The notes under the pieces: generated by a model
What the model was told of the DNA's origin: nothing
The model's input: the letters and a program-made list of their open reading frames with translations, nothing else
Database searches by the model: none
Shown: in pieces, positions 51,517 to 58,818 of the stretch
Numbering within the stretch: position 1 is the first letter of the stretch
Layout: each line of letters starts with the position of its first letter
Made by a program: the position numbers and the translations under genes
Assembly (NCBI RefSeq): GCF_030372105.1
Contig: NZ_JAUDBQ010000003.1
Coordinates: forward strand, 124,001 to 188,000
From: Cellulomonas cellasea
GTDB taxonomy: Bacteria > Actinomycetota > Actinomycetes > Actinomycetales > Cellulomonadaceae
Direction: 5' to 3'
Length of the DNA: 64,000 nt

Positions 51517-51940
51517 CAGCTCGCACGCTTCCCCGCACGGTCACACAGCCCTCGCGGCGCGCCTCGCTGCAGTCCTCGTCACGGCGGCAGCGCTCATCGC
51601 CACCCTCGAGCGCTGGGGCCCGGGGAATCTCGGGCGCGGGGTCGCCGTGGGCTGCCTGATTGGCGCGGCGCTCGGCGGAGTCGCCCTCTGGCGCGGGACG
51701 GGCCGGCCCGACAGCGCAACGCCAGGCGACCGGCTGTGCGCGGGCTCCGGCGACGAGCGCGACCATGCCATCGCCACCCGGGCGTTCGCCGTCGTCGGGG
51801 TCAGCGCGCTGCCGCTGACCTCGGCCGCCACTCTCGCGATCAGCCTCGGCGCACCGGTCGCCCCGAGTCTCTTCTTCCTCGTTGTCGCCCAGCTCGCCTT
51901 CGGATATGGCGCGTTCGCGCTCGTGACCCGGAGCGCCTAG
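51503..51940 (+). CDS. Four-helix membrane protein coupled to XRE regulator
   Basis: A 145-residue protein with hydrophobic segments 'AALAARLAAVLVTAAALIATL'-like at 15-35, 'GVAVGCLIGAALGGVALWRG', 'AFAVVGVSALPLTSAATLAIS' and 'SLFFLVVAQLAFGYGAFALVT'. It begins inside the end of the XRE gene, with GGAGG 6 bases before its ATG. It is probably a membrane partner under the same operators; the regulator could sense something via it. Family not recognised with certainty. Confidence 0.7.
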   Translation: MSTTDSSHASPHGHTALAARLAAVLVTAAALIATLERWGPGNLGRGVAVGCLIGAALGGVALWRGTGRPDSATPGDRLCAGSGDERDHAIATRAFAVVGVSALPLTSAATLAISLGAPVAPSLFFLVVAQLAFGYGAFALVTRSA

Positions 51941-52178
51941 CGCACGTGCCGGGGCACACCTGGGCGACAAGCCGGCGAATCTCCCGGGGCGAGCTCGGCG
52001 AGCCCAGCGGCCATGCCGATCCAGGAGAGCACTGTTGCGGCGATCGCCCCGTGATCGTCGTGCCGTGGCGCCCGACTCGACATCCCGGCTCGACGGGGAG
52101 AGGGTGGACGGAATCCGGTATGAGCGGTTCGGGCTGATCGCCGCAAACAGATCCGGATGCCGCCCCGGGGGGTCCGTC

Positions 52179-52556
52179 GTGAACCTGGAGATCGAAACCG
52201 GGCGGGGAAAGATGCCCGCCTACTGTGCGGTTCCGGGGACGCCGCCGCCGTGGCCCGGGGTGGTGGTCATCCACGACTTCACGGGGATGAGCCATGACCT
52301 GCGCTCCCAAGCCGACTGGCTGGCGGGCGAGGGGTATCTGGCCGTCGCGCCCGACCTGTACTACTGGGGCAGCCGCCTGGGCTGTCTCCGCACCGTCATG
52401 CGGGATCTCGGCAAACGCCGCGGGCGGTCCTTCGACGACATCGAAGCGGCCCGAGGATGGCCTCGAGACCACCATGAGTGCACCCGCCGGATCGGGGTCA
52501 TCGGCTTCTGCATGGGCGGTGGGTACGCAATCGCGTTGGCCGCCGCACTGGCGCGT
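52179..52556 (+). pseudogene. Dienelactone hydrolase, N-terminal half (interrupted)
   Basis: From the GTG at 52,179, 'VNLEIETGRGKMPAYCAVPG', 'PGVVVIHDFTGMSHDLRSQADW', 'GYLAVAPDLYYWGSRLGCL' and 'RIGVIGFCMGGGYAIALAAALA' form the first part of a dienelactone hydrolase, including the nucleophile Cys in GFCMGG. Similarity stops at about 52,556; the frame then reads unrelated sequence (stop at 52,793). The missing C-terminal part with the catalytic Asp and His is at 55,935-56,295, 3.4 kb away and in the same orientation, so an insertion split the gene. It was an intact hydrolase before; now non-functional. Confidence 0.85.
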
Positions 52557-52959
52557 AAAAGGCGTACTACAAGCCCGAGCCGCCCAGCTGCCCGGGCTGC
52601 GCCCGGACGGGGCCGAGCCGCGCGCGGACGGCTCGGGGCGGCTCCGGCGGCTCGACACGCCGTTTGCGCTGAACAGACCCCCCCAGCCGCCCGACTTCCG
52701 AGCCGTCAGGCGCGGCCCCTGAGAGCCCGAGCCGAGCCGCCCCCCTCTACGGGGCGGCTCGGCGGCTCGGCCGGAGCGGTGGTGTTGGTATGACCACATT
52801 GAGGGGCGGTGCTGGGAAGCCGGGCGTGCGGCCGCTGCGGTGCACACTCTCGACGCGCGGGCGCGTAACGCGCGCATGAGAGTGAGCCCGACGGGTTACG
52901 GCGTTCTCTACGTTGAAGCGCGCACGTGGACCGGCGCGGGCCGTGCAAGATGGGCTGCT
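52557..52959. other. Left end of the element: GC-rich inverted repeats, no gene
   Basis: 403 bases, very GC-rich, with repeats of GAGCCG/CGGCTC. The longest hairpin is CCGAGCCGCCCC (52,732-52,743) with GGGGCGGCTCGG (52,751-52,762). The start encodes 'KAYYKPEPPS' in one frame, maybe a gene remnant. No intact gene seen. Confidence 0.5.
52558..52568 (+). repeat. Left terminal copy of the 11-base inverted repeat
   Basis: AAAGGCGTACT, immediately inside the left hydrolase junction. Confidence 0.6.
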
Positions 52960-53466
52960 ATGGCCCCAGACCCGATCGTGATCGTTACCGGTGACGGCCC
53001 GACACTCACAGACTGGATCCAGGCCGGAGCATCGGTGCTCTCAGTGATCGTTGCGGCGGCAGCGGCGCTGCTTGGTTCGTCCGCTCGGCGGGCAGGGAAG
53101 CGAGCCGAGCGTTCCGGCCGCGAGGCCGTCGAGTGGGCGGTCAGCGCGGGCAACGACGAAGTGAACTCACGTCTCAGGGCGGAAGGAAAGACGGTGTGGC
53201 AGATAAGCTCAGAGGGCAAGAACACACGCGTGTTCACGAACACCGGTGGCCAGGACGTCAAACTGGTGAAGGTCACTGACGTCACCCGGCCCGGAGAGCA
53301 GGGAGCGGCAATGGTGCTCCCTGGCTACGAGGACACGCACATATCGCCCGGCAACGGCTTCAAGGTCATCGTCGAACGCTCGTTGGCGGACCCTGCCGTG
53401 TCCAAAGTGGAAGTTACGTGGGAGGAGGGCGCGCGCACTGTCACGCAGGTCTACGCGGTGTCATGA
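52960..53466 (+). CDS. Membrane-anchored protein of unknown function (element cargo)
   Basis: A 168-residue protein with one N-terminal membrane helix, 'WIQAGASVLSVIVAAAAALLG', followed by a soluble region rich in charged residues and strands ('KNTRVFTNTGGQDVKLVKVTDV', 'GNGFKVIVERSLADPAVSKVEV'). It looks like a small beta-sandwich domain on the cytosolic side. No family recognised. GC is lower than in the flanking chromosome. The ATG at 52,960 has only a weak ribosome site (GATGGG). Confidence 0.6.
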   Translation: MAPDPIVIVTGDGPTLTDWIQAGASVLSVIVAAAAALLGSSARRAGKRAERSGREAVEWAVSAGNDEVNSRLRAEGKTVWQISSEGKNTRVFTNTGGQDVKLVKVTDVTRPGEQGAAMVLPGYEDTHISPGNGFKVIVERSLADPAVSKVEVTWEEGARTVTQVYAVS

Positions 53467-53495
53467 TCGTGCCGCTCAGCGATGCGCGCCTGCCC

Positions 53496-54305
53496 TTATC
53501 GGTAGAGCGAGTTGATCCCGCCCCAACGCTCCGATCTGCGTCGATCCTCATCGCCAGGAAGAGAGAGGATGGATGCTGGCGTCATCGCTTGTTCGACAAC
53601 CCACAGCAGTCCATCCGCATCAACGTCAATGGCGACGACGCGCCGGCCATTCGGAGATGCCGCCTCCGGCGACGCACGCAGGTGGGCCGGCGTGGGATAC
53701 CAGTCGGTCCAGCGGCGGCGTGAGTTGCCGCGTAGCACTGCCCCGTCGTCACTGTTGATCATGAAGCCCGGTTGCTTCCTCCCGATGTGAACCGTAGTTC
53801 CAGCGTGGCTCAGGGTGATCCAGTCGTCGTGAGTGTTCGCGGGGTACCAGCCCATCGGCACCTGCGAGAAGGTCAGTTCGAAGTCGTTGGCCCAACCATC
53901 CAGGTGTGGAGGCAGCGCGATCCTCGCACTGCTGGGCATTTGTGGTGGTGGAGCCGGACGACTCGACAGGCGGCTCGCCGCATATGTCACGCGTAGCCGG
54001 AGAACCAGATCTCCCTGGTCGGTTCGTTGCCCCTTGAACCGCAGCGGCCAACCATCCCGAGGCGGGATGAGTGCAACCCGTTCCGTGCCGTGCAGCCCGC
54101 CTCCACTGTTGACGGGTTCGATTCGATAGTGCTCCTTTCCGGGGTGCCGCGGGTCACGGCCGTGGAGGCTGACTTTGAGCCCTCCCAGATCTTCATTCGT
54201 GAGGTAAAACGAAGTCCTGTGCGCCCAGAAGTGCCAAGCCGTCGACATCTGCTGTTCGTCGGCTCCAACGAACACGTAGCACCGGAAGCGCTTCTTGCTG
54301 CTCAC
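53496..54305 (-). CDS. Hypothetical protein (element cargo)
   Basis: A 269-residue protein opening 'MSSKKRFRCYVFVGADEQQMS' and with aromatic-rich blocks 'WHFWAHRTSFYLTNEDLGGLKV', 'LRFKGQRTDQGDLVLRLRVTY', 'NDFELTFSQVPMGWYPANTHDD' and 'MINSDDGAVLRGNSRRRWTD'. Predicted mainly beta. It lacks a signal peptide and membrane helices. I do not recognise it; it might be a defence or toxin partner given its location. The start is an ATG at 54,305. It converges with the 52,960 gene. Confidence 0.6.
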   Translation of the reverse strand: MSSKKRFRCYVFVGADEQQMSTAWHFWAHRTSFYLTNEDLGGLKVSLHGRDPRHPGKEHYRIEPVNSGGGLHGTERVALIPPRDGWPLRFKGQRTDQGDLVLRLRVTYAASRLSSRPAPPPQMPSSARIALPPHLDGWANDFELTFSQVPMGWYPANTHDDWITLSHAGTTVHIGRKQPGFMINSDDGAVLRGNSRRRWTDWYPTPAHLRASPEAASPNGRRVVAIDVDADGLLWVVEQAMTPASILSLPGDEDRRRSERWGGINSLYR

Positions 54306-54402
54306 ATACCGAGCCTACGGAAGAGTTGGGCAACGACGGGAGGGCCGGCTGGGTTGGGATCGCAGACGACCGGTTGGCTCGGTGTCACTGGCGCGCCGCC
54401 CC

Positions 54403-54431
54403 TTGACCACCCAGTCCTACCTATGTAGCTT
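54403..54431 (+). promoter_or_regulatory. Promoter of padR, leaderless
   Basis: TTGACC (54,403-54,408), 17 bases, TAGCTT (54,426-54,431); the padR ATG is 7 bases on. ACCTATG occurs at 54,419-54,425 and again at 54,435-54,441, a direct repeat that may bind PadR. Confidence 0.55.
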
Positions 54432-54438
54432 TATACCT

Positions 54439-54753
54439 ATGAAGGTCACTCATGCGCTGGTGCTCGTGTCGCTCGCGCTCCTGGACATGGATCGAGAGGG
54501 TGACGGTCGCGTGTGGGGCTACGCGCTGTCCAAGCGGTCCGGAGTGCGGTCGGGGGTCCTCTACCCGCAGCTCGACCGGATGATGAGCGAGGGCTGGCTG
54601 GATGATCACTGGGAGGAACGCGCTGAGGGCCAGAAGCGCCCGCCTCGCCGGTACTACACGCTCACCGACGCTGGGCGCAGGGAACTTGGCGCTGTCATCG
54701 CGCGGGCCGAAAGCCAGCCCCGGTTCCAGTCGATGAAGGTGGCGTTCGCATGA
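54439..54753 (+). CDS. PadR family transcriptional regulator
   Basis: A 104-residue winged-helix protein of the short PadR type: 'THALVLVSLALLDMDREGDG', 'VWGYALSKRSGVRSGVLYPQLD', 'MMSEGWLDDHWEERAEGQKRPP' and 'RRYYTLTDAGRRELGAVIARAE' (the wing and dimer helix). It binds DNA as a dimer. Its stop overlaps the next gene's start (ATGA), so it is coupled to the DUF2314-like protein and probably regulates that unit and itself. The promoter and two ACCTATG repeats are directly upstream. Confidence 0.9.
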   Translation: MKVTHALVLVSLALLDMDREGDGRVWGYALSKRSGVRSGVLYPQLDRMMSEGWLDDHWEERAEGQKRPPRRYYTLTDAGRRELGAVIARAESQPRFQSMKVAFA

Positions 54754-55328
54754 TTGGAGACCTCATCGGGGCGCCGGGAGCGCTCGGGGCGTTCGCGCTC
54801 GCGGTGCTCATCTTCGGGTTCGCCCCTGGCATAGTGCTTGCGGCGATCGTGCGGCTGATCCCCGACATAGACCGACGACTCGAACTGCAGGCCGAGCTGT
54901 ACGAGGTCCCCCGCTGGGAGCGGCCGTTCTGGGTCGCCCAGCAGTTCGAGGTTGCGCTCAGGGTCGGGCTTGCTCCGCGTGTCGAATGGTACTGGGGGCG
55001 CCACGTCTGGCACCGCAGCAAGTTGGACTCGGGGCTTAAGCGTCACCGGCAGTACCCGGACTCGTTCTGGGTCCCGGACGACGAGGACAAGGCGGACGTC
55101 CGACCTGGCGACCTGGTGAAGCTGATGTGGTCAGTCGAACGGTTCCCGGGCGAGCGGATGTGGGTCAGGGTGACGAAGCGCAACGGCAACCGGCTACTCG
55201 GCACGCTTGAGAACTGGCCGATCTACGTCTACATGCACCCCGGTGAGAAGGTGTCGTTCCACATCGACGACATCATCGACTGCATGTTCGAGGATACGGA
55301 GGTCGAGGTCTCGGCCGAGGTCGCCTAA
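54750..55328 (+). CDS. Membrane-anchored protein with DUF2314-like C-terminus
   Basis: A 192-residue protein. An N-terminal hydrophobic segment, 'GALGAFALAVLIFGFAPGIVLAAIVRL', anchors it. The middle (60-110) is charged and aromatic. The C-terminal 60 residues, 'DLVKLMWSVERFPGERMWVRVT', 'KRNGNRLLGTLENWPIYVYMHP' and 'GEKVSFHIDDIIDCMF', resemble DUF2314, a small beta domain. Coupled by ATGA to padR, so likely under its control. Function unknown. That PadR plus such a protein move together on an island is notable. Confidence 0.7.
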   Translation: MIGDLIGAPGALGAFALAVLIFGFAPGIVLAAIVRLIPDIDRRLELQAELYEVPRWERPFWVAQQFEVALRVGLAPRVEWYWGRHVWHRSKLDSGLKRHRQYPDSFWVPDDEDKADVRPGDLVKLMWSVERFPGERMWVRVTKRNGNRLLGTLENWPIYVYMHPGEKVSFHIDDIIDCMFEDTEVEVSAEVA

Positions 55329-55360
55329 GCCCTCCCGAGCACCCCACGCACGGTTGCCGG

Positions 55361-55904
55361 TCACCAGCGCCCGCCCGTGGCGGTGGGCACGCCTTCGGCG
55401 GTGAGCGTGGCGCAGATGACCGCGAGACCGCTGCCTCCGGCGCGCAACTCGCGGATGCGGGCCTCTGTCGCCGGGCTCAGGGACCGGGGCCGTCCGGGGC
55501 TCTGACGCTTCCTCTCGCGGGCCTCGGGGCTGATCTTGGCCATGCCTTCGCGCGTCCGCTCCCGATCCGCTTCCGCTCCATCTCGGCGAACACGCACGTC
55601 ACCTGAGCCATAGCCGCGCCAGTCGTGGTGCTGGTGTCAATGCCCAGGTCCAGGCAGATGACAGCCCAACACTGCTCGGTCGCCGTCTCTGGCAGCTTGC
55701 GTAAAAGCCCATCGCGGCCGTCGTTGAGGATGCGCGCCCAGTCGGTCTTGCGGCACGGGGTTTGGTCGCGCTGGTGTCGTTGTCCTGGTAGACGCCCGCG
55801 ACGGCCCACCCCTTGACCAGTGCTGTGCACCGCCGAACCTGATCTGTGACGCCTTCCTGAACGAAGGCGGACTGGCGCGCGTACACCGCTACCCGAGTTG
55901 TCAT
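55361..55904 (-). pseudogene. Serine recombinase, broken by frameshifts
   Basis: Read from 55,904 leftwards the frame starts as 'MTTRVAVYARQSAFVQEGVT' and 'VRRCTALVKGWAVAGVYQDND', the catalytic serine motif of serine recombinases with Ser in 'ARQS'. It shifts to 'DWARILNDGRDGLL' and continues with 'GIDTSTTTGAAMAQVTCVFA' and 'EMERKRIG', then shifts again to 'RERTREGMAKISPEARERKR' and 'GRPRSLSPATEARIRELRAG', ending at a TGA just after 'TATGGRW'. The region with 'xxSDRLxR' is absent, and the C-terminal recombinase/zinc-ribbon domains are lost. It is a remnant, likely the element's former integrase. Confidence 0.85.
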
Positions 55905-55910
55905 GCCAAA

Positions 55911-55921
55911 AGTACGCCTTT
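55911..55921 (-). repeat. Right terminal copy of the 11-base inverted repeat
   Basis: AGTACGCCTTT, reverse complement of the left copy, 14 bases inside the right hydrolase junction. Confidence 0.6.
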
Positions 55922-55934
55922 CGGGTACTTCTGC

Positions 55935-56295
55935 GGCGAAACACGGCTGCTCCGGTGCCAGCGTGAACTACGGAGGCTGTCCGTCCGACGCCGAGGAGTG
56001 GATCTCGCAGGCATGCCCGATCGTGGGGAGCTACGGCGGCTCGGACAACTCGCCGCTCGGCTGGCGGGCCGGTGAGCGGCTCGACCGATTGCTCACCGAG
56101 CTCGACGTCCCGCACGACATCAAGGTCTATCCCGGCGCCGGGCACGGCTTCATGAACGACCACGACCCTGGCGACCAGACGTTACTGCTGAGGTTCCTGG
56201 CGCGGGTCTCGGGAACCGAGTACGACGAGGCCGCCACCCGAGACGCCAGACGGCGGACCATCGAGTTCTTCGACTGCGATCTCAAGGGCACATGA
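55935..56295 (+). pseudogene. Dienelactone hydrolase, C-terminal half
   Basis: 'AAKHGCSGASVNYGGCPSDAEEW', 'CPIVGSYGGSDNSPLGWRAG' and 'VPHDIKVYPGAGHGFMNDHD' supply the missing catalytic residues of the hydrolase begun at 52,179: the Asp in 'GGSD' and the His in 'GAGHGF'. The open frame reaches back to an ATG at 55,903 within the element, but only sequence from about 55,935 belongs to the hydrolase. The stop is at 56,295. Without the N-terminal half it lacks the nucleophile Cys. Confidence 0.85.
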
Positions 56296-56372
56296 ACCCG
56301 GGGCCAGTCGAGTGGGTTGTCGGGTGACCTCACGGGAGGAGGCGGACCGATCGGGCGAGCGCTGGCCCAGGC

Positions 56373-56963
56373 TCAGCCCGCGACAACCCCCAGCACGGCA
56401 TGCCCGGCCGCGCCTGCCAGTAGCAGGGGCACGAGCCACGCCGCCATGCGGCCGTACTGGGCCCGATGCCTCCCGAGCGCGAGCGCGAGGACCACGGCGA
56501 TGACGCCGAACAGCACGGCGCTCGACGTGTAGCCGAGGCGGAGCTGGTATGCGATTACCGCCTCGCTGGCCCACGCGGCGACCAGGGCGGCGGCCCCGAG
56601 GCCGGACGGGCGGCCACGGCGCCAGGCGTGCCCGGCTGCGCCGAACAGCGGGCCTCCGACGATGGCACACACGGCCCACATCGCCACCCACCCGAGATTG
56701 ACACCGAAGCCCCGAGCCTCGGCGGTGGCGTAGTAGCCGACCACCTGCATGAGCGTCGCGGCCAGGCCGGCCCACGTCGCGGCGGAGAGCCTGCGCTGGA
56801 GGGCGCCGGCAGCGAAGGCCGTCGTTAGCCACGGGCTGACCGCGTTGACGAGGGCGAGCCAGGGGAAGTCCGCGCTCGTTTGGAGCAGCGAGGTGAGCGA
56901 CCCGACACCGAGTCCTATTCCGAGGGGCGCGAGACCGGCGACGAGGGCAGAGCGCTGTGGCAT
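56373..56963 (-). CDS. Multi-helix membrane protein (DUF6518-like)
   Basis: A 196-residue protein with six hydrophobic segments ('ALVAGLAPLGIGLGVGSLTSLL', 'LALVNAVSPWLTTAFAAGAL', 'TWAGLAATLMQVVGYYATAEA', 'LGWVAMWAVCAIVGGPLFGAAG', 'AVIAYQLRLGYTSSAVLFGVIAVV', 'MAAWLVPLLLAGAAGHAVLGV'). 'LMQVVGYYATAEARGFGVN' is reminiscent of DUF6518 proteins of unknown role. The frame extends upstream, but the ATG at 56,963 gives a compact membrane protein. It converges with the hydrolase remnant and is divergent from the MFS gene. Confidence 0.7.
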   Translation of the reverse strand: MPQRSALVAGLAPLGIGLGVGSLTSLLQTSADFPWLALVNAVSPWLTTAFAAGALQRRLSAATWAGLAATLMQVVGYYATAEARGFGVNLGWVAMWAVCAIVGGPLFGAAGHAWRRGRPSGLGAAALVAAWASEAVIAYQLRLGYTSSAVLFGVIAVVLALALGRHRAQYGRMAAWLVPLLLAGAAGHAVLGVVAG

Positions 56964-57063
56964 CCGGGAAGTGTAATGGCCGCCACACACCCACTTCCCG
57001 TACATGAATGTCTGAGTTACCGTGAGAGAAACCCGGACGCGGCCGTACGACTTAGGAGGAGCG

Positions 57064-58458
57064 ATGGCGACCACGAGGACGCAGGCGGTGGCCCGCGAAG
57101 GGGTCTACCCGAAGCGCTGGCTCGCGCTCGCGCTGCTGGGCATCGCGCAGTTCATGCTGATCCTGGACGTCACGGTCGTGGCGATCGCCCTGCCGCAGAT
57201 GAGCGCCGACCTCGACCTGACACGCGAGGTGGCGACCTGGGTAGTCGCCGCCTACACCCTCACCTTCGGCGGGCTCATGCTGCTGGGCGGGCGCAGCGCG
57301 GACCTGTTCGGCTCCAAGCCGATCGTCTACGCCGGGCTGCTCACCTTCACGGCCGGCTCGCTGCTGGCGGGAGTCGCCGACAACGGCACCGCGCTGCTCG
57401 CCGGCCGCGTCGCCCAAGGCCTCGCCGCGGCGATGCTCTCGCCAGCCGCGCTCTCGGTGGTGGTGCGGCTGTTCACCGGCGACGAGCGCAACCGAGCCCT
57501 GGGCATCTGGTCCGCCCTCGGCGGCGGCGGCGCGGCCGTCGGCGTGCTGCTGGGCGGGCTCATCACCGCCGGCCCGGGCTGGCCGTGGGTGTTCTTCCTC
57601 AACATCCCCCTCGGCCTGATCGTGCTGGCCGCGCTCCCCCGAGTCCTCCCGCCACTGCCGCCCGCCGCTGGCCCGCGGCCCGCGCTCGACGTCCTGGGCG
57701 TTCTGCTGGTGACCGGGGCGACGGGCTCGGCGATCTACGCGTTGACCACCGCGGGCGAGGCGGGATGGGCGGACGCGCAGACGCTCCTCGCGGCCGGAGC
57801 CGCAGTGCTGCTGTACCTGCTGTTCGGCTGGCGCCAGAAGACCGCGGCCTCCCCGCTCATGGACCTCGGACTGCTGACCCGCCGCCCCGTGGGCGCGGGA
57901 GTGTTCGTGATCCTCATCGCCACCGCCCTGATGGTCGCCGTGTTCTTCCTCGGCACCTTCTTCTTCCAGCAGTCCGCCGGACACGGACCGCTGACGACCG
58001 GCGTGCTGTTCCTGCCGATCGCGGTGGCCACCATGGCGGGCGCGAGCCTCGGCGGACGCCTGATCGCCCGCATGGGCGCTCGGACCCTGGGGGCACTGGG
58101 CATGATGATCGCCGCCGCCGGCCTGCTCGTGCCAGCCATGTGGCCGCACACGGCAGCGATCACCATCGGGGTCAGCTTCGGGGCCCTCGGCATCGGCGCC
58201 CTGTTCGTGGTGGCGTCGGCCACGGCCCTCGGCCAGATCGGCCCTGAGGAGGCGGGGATCGCCTCAGGCCTGCTCAGCACCTTCCACGAGTTCGGCGCCT
58301 CCATCGGCGTCGCCACCGCGTCCAGCATCGCCGCGCTCAGCCTGGTCGCAGGCGGCGACACCGGGTTCCAACAGGCCTTCGGCTTCGCCGCGGGGGCTGC
58401 CGCCGTCGCCGCGGTCGTGTCGCTCGTCGTGATCCCGCGCCGACCGAGGGCCGCCTAG
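57064..58458 (+). CDS. MFS drug transporter, DHA2 type (EmrB/QacA-like, 14 TM)
   Basis: A 464-residue carrier with fourteen predicted membrane helices. The family opening 'FMLILDVTVVAIALPQMSAD' is diagnostic for the 14-TM DHA2 group; 'GGRSADLFGSKPIVYAGLL' is the motif A loop; 'GRVAQGLAAAMLSPAALSVV' and 'ALGGGGAAVGVLLGGLI' carry motif C-like residues. It exports drugs or toxic compounds in exchange for protons. AGGAGGAG directly precedes the ATG. A strong terminator lies 43 bases past the stop. Confidence 0.92.
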   Translation: MATTRTQAVAREGVYPKRWLALALLGIAQFMLILDVTVVAIALPQMSADLDLTREVATWVVAAYTLTFGGLMLLGGRSADLFGSKPIVYAGLLTFTAGSLLAGVADNGTALLAGRVAQGLAAAMLSPAALSVVVRLFTGDERNRALGIWSALGGGGAAVGVLLGGLITAGPGWPWVFFLNIPLGLIVLAALPRVLPPLPPAAGPRPALDVLGVLLVTGATGSAIYALTTAGEAGWADAQTLLAAGAAVLLYLLFGWRQKTAASPLMDLGLLTRRPVGAGVFVILIATALMVAVFFLGTFFFQQSAGHGPLTTGVLFLPIAVATMAGASLGGRLIARMGARTLGALGMMIAAAGLLVPAMWPHTAAITIGVSFGALGIGALFVVASATALGQIGPEEAGIASGLLSTFHEFGASIGVATASSIAALSLVAGGDTGFQQAFGFAAGAAAVAAVVSLVVIPRRPRAA

Positions 58459-58500
58459 CCACGCCGTTCTGGCAGCCCTTCGGTATGCCCCGGACACGAC

Positions 58501-58536
58501 AAAGCCCTGGCGAGAGGAACTCTCACCAGGGCTTTT
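58501..58536. terminator. Intrinsic terminator, also the apparent original tRNA terminator
   Basis: AAAGCCCTGG (58,501-58,510) pairs with CCAGGGCTTT (58,526-58,535); inner GAGAG/CTCTC extends it and TTTT follows at 58,533-58,536. On the minus strand it directly follows a tRNA 3'-end fragment, so it may once have ended the tRNA gene; on the plus strand it serves the MFS gene. Confidence 0.8.
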
Positions 58537-58569
58537 CTGTCGGGCTGACGGGACTTGAACCTGCGACCC
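58536..58569 (-). repeat. Displaced tRNA-Pro 3' end, attachment-site repeat
   Basis: 34 bases repeating the 3' end of the tRNA at 61,875-61,908 with two substitutions, in the same orientation. It includes the T-arm and acceptor 3' strand. A tRNA 5' part is absent here. Confidence 0.85.
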
Positions 58570-58818
58570 TCTCATTCCGCAGCTTTACGCACGCCACCAT
58601 CGAAGTACGTCCGGCTGAAATCCGCAACGCGGAGTACATGCAGGACTGCCGTGAACACCGACGGCCCGGACAACTACTATTCTGCCCCCGCGGTGGCGAG
58701 AACTGCCTATTCTGACCTGGCCGTCCGAGAGGGGGCCCCGCTGCGGGGTGATAAGCGCTCTCGAGCGCGTCATCTCAGAACCGAGACACGCCCTACGGAT
58801 ACTCTAGGCACGCGGTCG

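Larger units (their letters stand above)
52554..55935. mobile_element. Integrated element inside a dienelactone hydrolase gene
   Basis: The two halves of the hydrolase rejoin at GCG codons on both sides, giving 'ALAAALA' followed by 'AKHGCSGASVNYGG'. The inserted DNA, about 3.38 kb, has AAAGGCGTACT at 52,558-52,568 and its reverse complement at 55,911-55,921, next to both junctions. A broken serine recombinase lies at the right end, its start near the right junction, as with serine-integrase elements. The cargo is an unrecognised membrane-anchored protein, a 269-residue protein, PadR and a DUF2314-like protein. No conjugation or phage structural genes are present, so this is a remnant or a small island. 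Confidence 0.8.

Noticed and set aside
58570-58818. Search for an integrase remnant at the left end of the tRNA island
   Set aside because: Translations in all frames show no tyrosine or serine recombinase motifs.
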